Under the pieces are notes generated by a model. The model ran no database searches. It saw only the letters and a program-made list of their open reading frames with translations, and was not told where the DNA came from. 64,000 bases of DNA from NCBI GenBank assembly GCA_023678885.1, contig CM042993.1, forward strand, positions 4,982,501 through 5,046,500, in the 5' to 3' direction. The position numbers were made by a program, and so were the translations under genes. Shown here one piece after another: positions 11,190 to 23,619 of this stretch (the stretch's first letter is position 1; each line of letters opens with the position of its first letter). The stretch is from Pogostemon cablin (taxonomy: Eukaryota > Streptophyta > Magnoliopsida > Lamiales > Lamiaceae).

Positions 11190-12486
11190 TTGTCCTCGCC
11201 CCTCTTTCTTGTCTGAGAAAATCATGGGTGAGCCTCGTCCTTCCTATTCTTTCTCTTCTGAGAAATCGACAGCGAGCCTTGTCCTCGCCCCTCTTTCTCG
11301 TCTGAGAAAATCTACGGCGAGCCGTTCATCAAGGGTTGATGTAGAGGTTGATTCTCGCTGGCAGCCTGCGCAGCCTGACGGTTTTGGCCATAACTCCCTC
11401 GTCTGATCTCTGATTTGGGTGATCTATGCGCCAAATCGAACCTCTCTTCAAGGGCTTTCCAACGGTATATCACACGTCCAGATCAAGCTTTTTTACAATT
11501 TTATAGAATTTGTTCAAGTTGGCAGATAGAAACGACCTTCCGGTCTTCTGTTGTAGGAACCTCGCCCCTCTTTCTTGTCTGAGAAAATCTACGGCGAGCC
11601 TCGTCCTTGCTATTCTTTTTCTTCTGAGAAATCGACAGCGAGCCTTGTCCTCGCCCCTCTTTCTCGTCTGAGAAAATCTACGGCGAGCCTCGTCCTTGCT
11701 ATTCTTTCTCTTCTGAGAAATCGACAGCGAGCCTTGTCCTCGCGCCTCTTTCTCGTCTGAGAAAATCTACGGCGAGCCTCGTCCTTGCTATTCTTTCTCT
11801 TCTGAGAAATCGATAGCGAGCCTTGTCCTCGCCCCTCTTTCTCGTCTGAGAAAATCTACGGCGAGCCTCGTCCTTGCTATTCTTTCTCTTCTGATAAATC
11901 GATAACGAGCCTTGTCCTCGCCCCTCTTTCTCGTCTGAGAAAATCTACGGCGAGCCTCGTCCTTGCTATTCTTTCTCTTCTGAGAAATCGATAGCGAGCC
12001 TTGTCCTCACCCCTCTTTCTCGTCTGAGAAAATCTACGGCGAGCCTCGTCCTTGCTATTCTTTCTCTTCTGAGAAATCGATAGCGAGCCTTGTCCTCACC
12101 CCTCTTTCTCGTCTGAGAAAATCTACGGCGAGCCTCGTCCTTGTTATTCTTTCTCTTCTGAGAAATCGATAGCGAGCCTTGTCCTCGCCCCTCTTTCTCG
12201 TTTGAGAAAAACTACGGCGAGCCTCGTCCTTGCTATTCTTTCTCCTCTGAGAAATCGATAGCGAGCCTTGTCCTCGCCCCTCTTTCTCGTCTGAGAAAAT
12301 CTACGGCGAGCCTCGTCCTTGCTATTCTTTCTCTTCTGAGAAATCGATAGCGAGCCTTGTCCTCGCCCCTCTTTCTCGTCTGAGAAAACCTACGGCGAGC
12401 CTCATCCTTGCTATTCTTTCTCTTCTGAGAAATCGACAGCGAGCCTTGTCCTCGCCCCTCTTTCTCGTCTGAGAAAACCTACGGCT
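11190..12486. repeat. 89-bp tandem array (two blocks) in the Tat 3' region
   Basis: A unit starting GAGCCTTGTCCTCGCCCC recurs exactly every 89 bp at 11640, 11729, 11818, 11907, 11996, 12085, 12174, 12263, 12352 and 12441, with no length change. A shorter block of ~1.5 units is at 11190-11320. Each unit is a dimer of two related ~44-45-bp halves (GAGCCTTGTCC.../GAGCCTCGTCC..., both ending in CTGAGAAA). The run of similar ORFs through it is a by-product. Tat-lineage elements are known to carry variable tandem repeats here that can seed satellites. Confidence 0.95.
11317..11556. repeat. Copia-LTR-like segment, copy 1
   Basis: From AGGGTTGATGTAGAGGTTGA to ACCTTCCGGTCTTCTG this follows, with substitutions, the copia LTR segment 13682-13916. 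A second copy is at 12500-12790. Confidence 0.8.
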
Positions 12487-12490
12487 AGCC

Positions 12491-12790
12491 GTTCACCAAG
12501 GGTTGATGTAGAGGTTGATGCTCACCGGCAGCCTGTGCGGCCTGGCGGTTTTTGCCATAACTCCCTCGTCTGATCTTTGATTTGGGTGATCTATATGCCA
12601 AATCGAATCTCTTTTCAAGGGCTTTCCAACGGTATATCACACGTCCAGATCAGATTTCTGTACAATTTTATAGAATTTGTGAAAGTTGGCAGATAGAAAC
12701 AACCTTCCGGTCTTCTGTTGTATTCCTAAGCCACGTCTTGACGTTGGTGTGGGTAACGATCTACAAGACGATCTCAGTCTACAACCCTAC
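12491..12790. repeat. Copia-LTR-like segment, copy 2
   Basis: Repeats 11317-11556 closely and extends further, including GTGTGGGTAACGATCTACAAG, which matches the copia LTR at about 13945-13965. The 89-bp array therefore sits between two copies of LTR-like sequence. Confidence 0.8.
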
Positions 12791-13583
12791 TATTTCTCAC
12801 GGTGTTTATGCGTGTGTTACTGTACTTGCCCATCTTTCTTTTCTGAGAAATCTACGGCGAGCCGTAATTTTTCAAACGGCAGTTCGACGTGTGTTTCGCC
12901 ACCACATTAGTGTTCGAGTGAGCATCATGCTCTAGTAGTTGGTTCCCTTCGGGTCCCGTATTTCCCATAAGTATTTGTCGACCACCAGCGGCTGCCATTC
13001 TGTTACATCAGCGTGCGACAACTGTCGGCGTTTGAGAATTATAAGGGGACGATGGCTAAGCTCTGCTTCCAATAATGGCAGCATGCAATCCTCGATGAGG
13101 GATTAGTGACTGAATCGCGACTGGAAGCGGCGACGCTCGGGCACTGGTAGTAGTATACTCTTTCCTGCGACGGCTTGAAGTCTGCTTCCAACGGTGGTAG
13201 CACGCAATCCTCGACGAGGGATCAGCGGCTGAATCGCGACGGGAAATGGCGACGGTGGTGCTTTGCTTTCCGGCGATGGCTTACCGTGGCGGCTGCTTGC
13301 TGCGTGCTTCAATGGTTTTGCAAGGGTGCGAGTTTACCTGTTGTTTATGCTCATGTTTACGGAGAGGGGTAATGGGTGCCAATCGGAAGCGGATTCGACC
13401 GTGTGGTATCTTCTGGTGACAACAGCGCACGATTCTTGATCGGGAGATCGGCGTCTGTCGGGCGTGCTGGAACGTGATCGCTTGGTGTTACTATAGAAAG
13501 AGCAAAACATGGTGTCATTGATATGGGTATCGAGCTTCACTGATAGAGTATTCTGAACTTCCCTCTGGGAAAAGTGACCAAAC
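12791..13583. other. Tat 3' non-coding region before the copia insertion
   Basis: No gene. Holds a ~120-bp near-duplicate: CTGCTTCCAATAATGG...GAATCGCGACTGGAAG (about 13060-13130) and CTGCTTCCAACGGTGG...GAATCGCGACGGGAAA (about 13180-13250). The overlapping short ORFs are chance. Confidence 0.6.
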
Positions 13584-14970
13584 TGTTGGCGCTCGATCGT
13601 TTGCTTAACGTGACCCGTTAGGGTTCCATGTATTTCTAACAAGCAGCGGAAGCAAGTAAACATGAAACGCATTACCTTTCACCAAGGGTTGATGTAGAGG
13701 TTGAATTCTCGCTGGCAGTCTGCGCAGTCCCACGAGAATAGCCATAAGTTCCTCTTCTGATGTCGGAATTAAGTGATCTTTGTGCTCAGACGATCCTCTC
13801 TTTGACGGCTTTCCATCAGTATATAATACATCAAAATCGAAGAACTGTACGATTTTATATGAATTTTGGAACATGACGAACTGCAGCAGCAAACGACCTT
13901 CCGGTCTTCTGCTGTATGTCCCAAGTCCGATCTCGACGTCGTGTGGGCGACGATCTACAAGACCTACTCAATCTGCTGTTCACTCTCTCTCTCGTATGTT
14001 AGGCGCAGAGTTAGGTTTAGAACAAATTGAGGTCACTTATATACATGGGCTACAGCAGGGACCAGGAGGAGAAATTGGGTTGGGCCTCCATTGGGCTTAA
14101 GTATCCAAGCTTAGCCCAAAGCTTATACTTAAGTCCAATAATAATAATATATTCCACTAAAATATTATTACTGCACTACCGTACCAATCCCAAAATTACG
14201 TTTTGGGCTCCTTCTTATTATGAGCCCGTTAGTCTCCCCATGTTTAAGATATACAATGTCCATTAATTAATTTAAGTTACTGACAACTCAATTAATTAAT
14301 ATCTCATCCAAGAGTAGTACCACTCAACCTCATTATCATGCCGGAATAAATTCCACCTGCAGGGTTTACATGATAATCCTTATGAGCTCCTCAAGGGGAC
14401 ATCATCAACCTATGACGGACACGGATTCCTTCTACAATCAACAGCACACCATAGAGACAGCACTACTTCCCAACTCATCAAGTTTGTTGATTTAATTACA
14501 TGTAAATCTCACCCATTGATGAATCAAAGAAATACATACTGCCCTACGTGTCGAGGTTATTGTATAGGGATTAAGAGCACGAACTTCCATAATAACTGAG
14601 ATCAAGTTCTCCTATAAGTCAGTATAAGTCGAACGATCTCAAGCGGTCCTGCTCAATACACACAAGTGCACTAATGTGATTCTATAGCCAAGACAAGCTA
14701 ATACCAAACCACACTACAACCATCCCGATAGAGAGTCCCCGTCTATCTCAGTTGTGAGCATCTGTTTATACTTTATAAGGAAACCGATAATATGATCTTC
14801 CGCGTGTTGTCGCACAACATATTATCTACAATATAAAGTAAGTGGACTATTGCATCGAACATATAAATAAATTATAAGATGCAATCATTTGATCATATGA
14901 TTCTCATTTCAAATTAATTGTTATAATATTGTTCATACAAAAAGCTAGACTTTTAGTATACAATCCAACA
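13584..14970 (-). repeat. 3' LTR of the nested copia element
   Basis: 1,387 bp. Differs from the right LTR at about three positions (the CGTTTGC/CGTTTGG site, GATCC/GATTC, CATCAGT/CATCAAT). The minus strand has TATATAAG at about 14036-14044, a likely core promoter. Confidence 0.93.
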
Positions 14971-14999
14971 ATCTCCCACTTATACTAAAAGACTATGCT

Positions 15000-17900
15000 G
15001 TCATGTCTTCTGCCATACATCTGATTCCCACTCCCACTACACGACCATTAAAAGCTCTCGCCTGAATGTCCTTGTAAATGGATTTACTAGGTCATCATCC
15101 GATGCAATCTAGGCAACAACAACCTTCCCCTCATCATACGATTTCTCGTAACATGTGGTACTTGCGCTCCATGTGTTTAATTGCCTTATGGACTTGTGAT
15201 TCCTTCAAGTTTGCAACTGCACCAATATCATCAATATAAATTGTGATAACCTTGGGCAAACTTAGTAACACTTCTAAGTCCATCTTGAAGTTTCTAGAGT
15301 CATACAGATACTTTGGCTGCCTCATAGGCTCCAATTTATCATCTTTCCATGATGGAGTCCGGAGTCTGAAATATATTTCTATATAACACTCCTCCACATT
15401 ATGACTCAACTTCCTAAAATTAAACGCATAACCTTTGAGGTAGATTTACTGTCGTCCCTATCTGATTTGAAAAATCTGAATCTATGTAACCCATAAGAAT
15501 CAGTGAATCTGTTCGGTAAGCCCACATATAGTTTCTAGTCCTTTTCAGGTACATAAGTATATGTCTTACCACAGTTCATCATTCTTGTTCCGGGTTACGT
15601 TGATACCCATTGTTCATGCCATCGGCAAAACAGATATCCAATCTCGTGCATAGCATTCCTTAGATTAAGCTTCCTCATTTGCCGAAGCATAAGGAACCGC
15701 TTTCATCTTCTTTATCTACTTTTGTGTCACAAGACACATTCACTTAGATAAATTCACATGCTAAACGAGTAAGGATCGTATCATTATATGAAACTTGAGA
15801 TAAGCATAACATCCTTTCTTGTGATCCGTATTACCGTGATCAAAAGGATATTTTTGCTCTTCTTAAGTCATTCATCTCATACCGCTTTATCAACCATACC
15901 CATACGCCCGACAATACTCTTTCATTGTCTCCAATGAGCAAGATACTATCTACGTATAGTACAAGAAATACCACCACATTTCCATCACTCTTTTCAATAC
16001 ACAAGACCCATCCGATCATTGATTAGATCCATGTCACTGGATTACCTCATCAAAACGGATGTTTCATGATCTTGAAGCTTGTTTTAGTCCATTAATGGAC
16101 ACTTTTAAGCTCACTATCACAATGCTCTTAGCTCTTTGCAATGAATCACTCTGGTTGCTTCACATAGATGTTTCCCTTAAGACTTCCAATCAGGAAAGCT
16201 GACTCGACATCTATTTGCTATCCCTCATATTTCATATGAGTAGCAACAGATAAAAGAGTCTGGATCAACATAAGCATAGCTACTGGCGAACAGATTTTCT
16301 CATAATCGAACCCTTTCTTTCTGAGTATACCTTTTCCCAACAAGCTTTACTTATAAGGTTTTCACCTTACCGTATGATCCTCTTTTATTTTGTATGACCA
16401 CTTCCAATGGTTTTCACACCATCCGTGGTTCTACAATAATCCAGATCTTATTTAGAATCTATTGATTCTATTTCAACATTTATTGCAATTTGTTAAGATT
16501 TAGGCATTTCTAACTTGTAGTGCTTCGTCGTATCCGTGGGTTAACTCCATGTTTACTAGGGACCAAGCCTCACGACTCTCCCAAAACATATATCTATCAG
16601 GTGTTAGAACAACCTTCCCACTACGAGAAGACACTACACGCAATTGTATATCAGATGTGACACGCGTCGCAGTTTACCTTATGGTATATCCTCTTGTACA
16701 CTTGGTACTAATACTTCGTGTTTTCCTCTCACTTCCTTTAGAACAACTTATACATGGGTATTTGATTTATTACATAGTCCTTTTCCAAAAATCTAGTGTT
16801 TATGTTAACAATCACTCTTCGATCTTGTGGACTAAATAAATCATCCTTTATTTTTCTAGGATATCCCACAAACAGATAAACATTCTTACGAATTACTGTT
16901 CCTAGGGCATATCCATAAAATGAATTTAGTAATTCCAAATAATTCATCATCTATCTAATCACTACCATAAGAGTGCTATTCCGTCTATTCGTCACACCAT
17001 TAAGGTGGGAAATTCATTTCCGAAGGTACCTTTCTCTTACTAGATTAGAAGACTCATTATTAATTACTATTTGTCGCATCCATGGAATAAACATGATTTA
17101 AGAGTGTACAAATTGTTCACCAACGTACCATAACAGATTACAACTCTATCATTCATTTTAATGACCATGTCATTTAAATGAAATGGAGTATCCATCTATT
17201 AATGCATAGAAACCGAAATCAAATTCTTTCTATGAAAATGTACGTAAAGACAATTTCATAAAATCAAACGTTTATTCATATCGTAAGATAAATAAACAAC
17301 TCCCACTGCAATAGCCACTACTCTTGTAGTTTTACCCATGTCATAACAATCTTATCCTCACTTAGTAATAAACATTTAGTGATTCCAGTATCTACACACT
17401 TCGTGTCAGTAAATGCCATCACTAATCATGTTTTAAACAACTAGTGAATAAGATATAAAACTTGTTCACATTATGATGAAAATGGCTTTCCTTTGCCACA
17501 TGTTTTGCCAGAAGTTTTCCACCATATACATCCTATTGTAATTCAGGTGGAACTTACACAAAAACATCTAGGCAATTCACAAAGAATTAAATTGATCTAG
17601 GTTTCCCTTCAATTTATACTCCATGCTTTCCCAATTCATTCATCAAATTAAATCATGATCTTCTGCCTTTTAACTTACTCAAGTATCCGAAGAGTTACAT
17701 GAGACCATCATATTTCTATGAACCTCTCATCTCTTCACTAGAGACTTTAATAGGCATCATGAGACGTCCATTGTGAGAACACACATGTATTTTCTTAAGC
17801 AGTAAAATTCAAAACCAAGATTCTTTTCTAATCATCTAATTTTGGACCAGTAAATATAATTTCTTTTAGTCAACAATAAGCGAGATAAAACCATTTGAAA

Positions 17901-18440
17901 CTACAGAGAATCATAAATAAATACACCGATCAAATCTTCGAATTTTATCCTTTTATATTGATTCCCTCAAAATAATATAAAATTAAAATTCACCGACATC
18001 TCAAGCACCGTGACTCTGCAAGCCACGATAGTGTGGACGTTTACAAACCCGAACATTTACAAGAGAAGGTTTTACCCATTAATTTCATTTGTCAACCTAA
18101 CCTCATGACAAAATAATTAATAGTCGGTTCCTCTTTAGCCATGCAAATAAAAGCAGTGACTCCGATGGGGAGGAAGACTCTAATGCCGACGCGCAAGTTT
18201 ATTCACATTGCTAACAAACCAATAATGGAGGCCGCGGGAATTAATTACCAATCCCCTCTCCTACTTAGTTATTTAAAACTGAGGGTTTTTACATGCATAT
18301 AATATTCATAAAATAAAATACGCAATTCTAGCATGCTCCTATCACGGCACATGAGGCAGTAAATCCCAGAGAGTCATGCATACATGTATAACAATAATTA
18401 ATAATTAAATCAATCATTAACAGTTATATATCAGCGAATT
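15000..18440 (-). pseudogene. Decayed copia pol region
   Basis: Short minus-strand fragments resemble copia reverse transcriptase and RNase H (YVD followed by LLIGDN near 15950; AIKHMERKYHMLREIV near 15140-15190). Stops and indels break every frame, and gag and integrase are not recognisable. The AT content is high. Confidence 0.6.
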
Positions 18441-18519
18441 CGATTGTTCGCCATCAGGCACGAATATCAGCAAAGACTTCCACACTATCAAAATTTTGAA
18501 ATTTTCAGATTGTCCAATT

Positions 18520-18690
18520 TTCGAAACCATCGATATCGACCGTCGATGTCGTCCAGATTATCAAAATCATCGATATCGATTAGATTATCAAATATTCGAA
18601 AAATATCAAGATTATCAACATTCCAAAACTATCGATATCGATCGTCGATATCGTCTAGATTATCGAAATCATCGATATCGACGAGCAACC
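18520..18690. repeat. ATCGATATCGAT palindromic repeat cluster
   Basis: The palindrome ATCGATATCGA and variants (CGTCGATATCGTC) recur about every 20-40 bp with AGATTATC spacers, giving the odd repeated peptides in the forward frames. Lies in the copia interior. Confidence 0.8.
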
Positions 18691-19125
18691 ATATACAACA
18701 ATAATAGATAATTAAATCAATTATGTCAGTTATATATTAGGAATTAATTCAACATCCATATATAACAATAATAGACAATTAATTATAGCAGTTATATATT
18801 AGGAATTAATTCGACATCCATATATGACAATAATAGATTATTAAATCAATTATAGCAGTCATATATTAGGAATTAATTCGACATCCATATATAACAATAA
18901 TATACAATCTATTATGGCAGTTATATATTAGGAATTAGTTTTCCTAAAATTGGATGTCTTATCCAACACTCTAGCAATACATGCATATAATATACCAAAT
19001 ATAATACGCAATCTAGCATGCTTCTATATAAGACAATAAATCATAGAGATCAGGCATCCATATATATATAACAATAATAGACAATTAAATCAATTATGAC
19101 AGTTATATATATTAGGAATAAAAAC
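18690..19125. repeat. 62-67-bp tandem repeat
   Basis: GTTATATATTAGGAATTA plus a CATCCATATATAACAATAATA block recurs at 18730, 18791, 18858 and 18920 and, more diverged, at about 19100. Spacing is 62-67 bp. Confidence 0.85.
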
Positions 19126-19394
19126 GCCTCTAAATTTTAATGTCTTGTCCGACACTCCTACTGTGGAATCGATGCCTTACGCAACAAGCAGGATTGCTTG
19201 TGCCCCAAGATGTCCATCATCATATCCCACCATCAATCGTGTCAGGGAGCGCTCCAAGTGCCTTGACGAGCGCCCCTCGCCCGGACTGTCGCTCGTCCAA
19301 GGGCCTACTTGCATGGGACCAAGTTCAGCCCAACGCGCAACACCAAACTACACCAACTGTCGTTCGTAGTTCGAAACTGCAAGAACCTCAGAAT

Positions 19395-19815
19395 CCAATC
19401 TCCACCGTCCAGAATCTACTACTGTAAGTCCTGAACATTCTGTCCAAATTACAGATCGATCCAACGGTTATTTTGTGAGAAACGTCTCTTTTCTCTCAAC
19501 TGCGTAAAATAGAATCGCCCAAATATCTGCTTCTGTTTTCAGCGTACTGCCAGCAAGAAAAGGCTCCAAATTCAATCTCCACCGTTCAGAATGTACATCC
19601 ACAAGGTCTGAACGTGTTGACCAAATTACAGCTCGATCCAACGATTAGTTTGTCAGAAACGGCACTTTTCCCTCGACTGCGCAAAACAGAATCGCCCAAA
19701 AATCTGCTTCTGTTTTCAGCGTAATCCTAGCACGAAAAAGCTCCAAATTCGATCTCCACCGTTCATAATGTACATCCACAAGATCTGAACGTGTTGACCA
19801 AATTACAGCTCAATC
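19395..19815. repeat. 177-bp tandem repeat in the copia leader
   Basis: CTCCACCGT recurs at 19400, 19577 and 19754, exactly 177 bp apart. Each unit has TCCAAATTACA-like and AGAATCGCCCAAA / CTGCTTCTGTTTTCAGCGTA blocks. About 2.4 copies, between the primer site and the gag position on the minus strand. Confidence 0.88.
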
Positions 19816-20107
19816 CGACCGTTGAAACTCCGTTTATTGCCTCTGCAATATCACTGCGCTGGATTTTCTCTCAAAAACGTGATTCAATTTTTGCCCTCTT
19901 TTTCTTCCTTGCATGTGAAATTGACAAACAGTTTTCGTCGAATCCTCTCACACACAACCATGGACGAATAGATATGATACAGGGTATATATCACATAGGG
20001 ATATTCATGGTTTGCGCAATAAAACCAAAACCCTAAACATGTGATCCTAATTCCGAAAAATTAATCACATAAACCCTAGCCTAACGTGTCACGCTTCACC
20101 ACAAAAC

Positions 20108-20125
20108 CGAAGCTCTGATACCAAT
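20108..20125 (-). other. Primer-binding site of the copia element
   Basis: On the minus strand TGGTATCAGAGCTTCGG follows the 5' LTR after a two-base gap. TGGTATCAGAGC is the standard complement of the initiator Met-tRNA 3' end. Confidence 0.9.
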
Positions 20126-21512
20126 TGTTGGCGCTCGATCGTTTGGTTAACGTGACCCGTTAGGGTTCCATGTATTTCTAACAAGCAGCGGAAGCAAGTA
20201 AACATGAAACGCATTACCTTTCACCAAGGGTTGATGTAGAGGTTGAATTCTCGCTGGCAGTCTGCGCAGTCCCACGAGAATAGCCATAAGTTCCTCTTCT
20301 GATGTCGGAATTAAGTGATCTTTGTGCTCAGACGATTCTCTCTTTGACGGCTTTCCATCAATATATAATACATCAAAATCGAAGAACTGTACGATTTTAT
20401 ATGAATTTTGGAACATGACGAACTGCAGCAGCAAACGACCTTCCGGTCTTCTGCTGTATGTCCCAAGTCCGATCTCGACGTCGTGTGGGCGACGATCTAC
20501 AAGACCTACTCAATCTGCTGTTCACTCTCTCTCTCGTATGTTAGGCGCAGAGTTAGGTTTAGAACAAATTGAGGTCACTTATATACATGGGCTACAGCAG
20601 GGACCAGGAGGAGAAATTGGGTTGGGCCTCCATTGGGCTTAAGTATCCAAGCTTAGCCCAAAGCTTATACTTAAGTCCAATAATAATAATATATTCCACT
20701 AAAATATTATTACTGCACTACCGTACCAATCCCAAAATTACGTTTTGGGCTCCTTCTTATTATGAGCCCGTTAGTCTCCCCATGTTTAAGATATACAATG
20801 TCCATTAATTAATTTAAGTTACTGACAACTCAATTAATTAATATCTCATCCAAGAGTAGTACCACTCAACCTCATTATCATGCCGGAATAAATTCCACCT
20901 GCAGGGTTTACATGATAATCCTTATGAGCTCCTCAAGGGGACATCATCAACCTATGACGGACACGGATTCCTTCTACAATCAACAGCACACCATAGAGAC
21001 AGCACTACTTCCCAACTCATCAAGTTTGTTGATTTAATTACATGTAAATCTCACCCATTGATGAATCAAAGAAATACATACTGCCCTACGTGTCGAGGTT
21101 ATTGTATAGGGATTAAGAGCACGAACTTCCATAATAACTGAGATCAAGTTCTCCTATAAGTCAGTATAAGTCGAACGATCTCAAGCGGTCCTGCTCAATA
21201 CACACAAGTGCACTAATGTGATTCTATAGCCAAGACAAGCTAATACCAAACCACACTACAACCATCCCGATAGAGAGTCCCCGTCTATCTCAGTTGTGAG
21301 CATCTGTTTATACTTTATAAGGAAACCGATAATATGATCTTCCGCGTGTTGTCGCACAACATATTATCTACAATATAAAGTAAGTGGACTATTGCATCGA
21401 ACATATAAATAAATTATAAGATGCAATCATTTGATCATATGATTCTCATTTCAAATTAATTGTTATAATATTGTTCATACAAAAAGCTAGACTTTTAGTA
21501 TACAATCCAACA
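20126..21512 (-). repeat. 5' LTR of the nested copia element
   Basis: 1,387 bp, same length as its partner. The core promoter candidate TATATAAG (minus strand) is at about 20578-20586. Confidence 0.93.
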
Positions 21513-22029
21513 CAAACGGCCGAGGACAGCAAGAGCAGCAGCGATAGTGCACTGGTGATGCCGCATTTCCGGTGAGAGACATGCTATTGCCGATGATGGC
21601 TTGGCAATGTTGAGGACGTCTACCTGATATGGGTGAAGAGCGTCAGAATGACGAGAGACAGCAGCATCTTCAGTGGCACCATCCAACGTAGTGTTCAACT
21701 ACCGTCTTCTCATTGCCAACCTTTCACTTCTCAACTCATGCTTCAACTTAGTGCTTGCCTTAAAAACTCAACGTGAATAACCTGAATTATGACTGAACTT
21801 AGCAAAGTGCTAAGCTGCCTACGTACCCCTTTTAAGAAGATCAAGTCATAACGTAGTTCAAAGGGACATAATTTAGTTTTGAATGGGGGGTGCCGTACAC
21901 AGTTTATACTCATGCGGGCCAGGAGTGACAATTCTTTAACCACTTTAGACAAAGTAGGATATTTAATGCTTTAACCACTTAAAATATCTGAGTGGGGTGA
22001 ATTAATAGTTTAACCACATATAATTACCT
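21513..22029. other. Tat 3' non-coding region after the copia insertion
   Basis: Continuation of the host element, beginning with the second CAAAC target copy. Contains one early diverged unit of the 37-bp repeat near 21895-21930. No gene. Confidence 0.6.
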
Positions 22030-22205
22030 TTGGTGGGTGTCGTACACAGTTTATACTCATGCGGACCAGGAGTTTGTCGTGCACAATTTATACTCATGCG
22101 GACCAGGAGTTTGTCGTACACAGTTTATACTCATGCGGACCAGGAGTTTGTCGTACACAGTTTATACTCATACGGACCAGGAGTAACATACAATTTAGGC
22201 TTATG
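22030..22205. repeat. 37-bp tandem array next to integrase
   Basis: TTATACTCATGCGGACCAGG begins at 22051, 22088, 22125 and 22162, exactly 37 bp apart, followed by a decayed unit. It lies just downstream of the integrase stop codon. Confidence 0.92.
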
Positions 22206-22234
22206 CGTCAAGGAGCGTTGTACATGTATTTGTT

Positions 22235-23605
22235 TTACGCGTAGTAGCGTTTCAAGAACTTCCCATTTATAGGGCCAATGTTCACGCCATCTTCTGAGAT
22301 CAACTTATATGCGCCATTTGTATAGGCTTCCTTCACAACATGAGGGCCATCCCACTTGGGTAGAAACTTATTTCCAACGCGATGGGTGACTATTATAGGT
22401 CTTCTCACAGCAAGCACCAAATCACCAACTTGAAAAGAACGTACCTTCACTTTTTTGTTGTACGTTCTAGAAAGGCGAGATTGGTAACACTCAAGTCTTT
22501 GTTGTGCTTCCAACCTCTTTTCATCTAACGCTTCTAACTCTTGAAGACGTAACTTTGCATTTTCTTCCTCGGTGAGGCCTTCATGTATGGCCATCCTCAA
22601 AGAAGGGATTTGCTTTTCGAGAGGCACAACAGCCTCAACACCATACACCAAGGAATACGGAGTGGCTTGAGTAGGTGTTCTATAGGTGGTGCGGTATGCC
22701 CATAAAGCTTCATTTATTCTTTCATGCCAATCTCTTTTCGACTTGGACACCACCTTCTTTAACAAACTGCACAATGTCTTATTGAAAGCTTCGGCAAGAC
22801 CATTAGCAGCTGCGTTATACATTGAAGATTTCTTTTGTTTGAAATCAAACTTCTCACATAGCTTATCAATCCAACTGTTGCTGAACTGCTTTCCATTATC
22901 AGTGATGATGTGGCGCGGAACACCATATCTATAAATGATGTTGATTCGGATGAAATCAACAATATTTTCTTTCTTCACTTCCCTTAGAGGCACAGCTTCG
23001 GCCCACTTTGAAAAGTAATCGGTTGCCGCAAGAATGTAGAGATGACCACCAGATGACTTTGTAAGCGGCCCCACCACATCTAAACCCCAAGCATCGAAAG
23101 GCTATGAAGCGACTGTCGGATGTAAAGGTTCCGGAGGTTGATGAATCAAATTTCCATGGAACTGACAAGCTTGACATCTTTGTGCGTAATCCATGCATTC
23201 CTTCACCATGGTTGGCCAATAGTAGCCCATCCTTTTAATTCTGAAATGTAGCTTCGGTCCGGATTGATGAGCACCGCAAATTCCAGAGTGAGCCTCCTCC
23301 ATTGCTTGAATAGTTTCTTCCTTACCCAAACATCTCAAGAAAATTTCATCGAATGATCTTCTATAAAGTGTACCCTTAAAGTTGATGAACCGAGGTGCCC
23401 GACGTCGAATATCAACCCTTTGTCGTGGATCGTTAGGCAACTTATCATATTTCAAGTAATCCACAAGTGGTTGGCGCCAATCTTCTTCTTCAATTTCGAA
23501 AACCTCCACCACATGATTTTCAACTTCTTCATAATCATCATCTTCAAAGATTGGTGGTATAACCCAACTTCTACATACCGGTATTTGAATTTGCGTTTCT
23601 GGCAT
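22235..23605 (-). pseudogene. Integrase of the Tat element
   Basis: A zinc-binding HHCC segment (HSGICGAHQSGPKLHF, then CQAC) is followed by the catalytic core: D in AATDYFSKWAE, D in IITDNGKQFS, E in NGLAEAFNK. The chain ends FLKRYYA. A TAG at 23102-23104 separates zinc finger from core in the same frame, replacing a residue just before PFDAWG. Integrase would insert the DNA copy in the nucleus; here it is broken. Confidence 0.92.
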
Positions 23606-23619
23606 AGCTATAGTTGATG

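Larger units (their letters stand above)
13584..21512 (-). mobile_element. Nested Ty1-copia LTR element, internally decayed
   Basis: Two 1,387-bp LTRs (13584-14970 and 20126-21512) run TGTTGG...CAACA and are flanked by CAAAC (13579-13583, 21513-21517). The minus strand reads TGGTATCAGAGCTTCGG beside the right LTR, a primer site for initiator Met-tRNA, and GTGGGAGAT beside the left LTR, a polypurine tract. Orientation is therefore minus. Pol relics survive: an RNase H end-like peptide (HMERKYHMLREIV, near 15135) and a YVD-type RT active-site relic near 15950. No long ORF remains in the 5.2-kb interior, yet only three LTR differences were seen. Confidence 0.93.

Noticed and set aside
11190..12486. 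Possible CRISPR-like array
   Set aside because: Units are directly adjacent with no unique spacers, and the host is a plant genome; this is a satellite-type array inside an LTR element.
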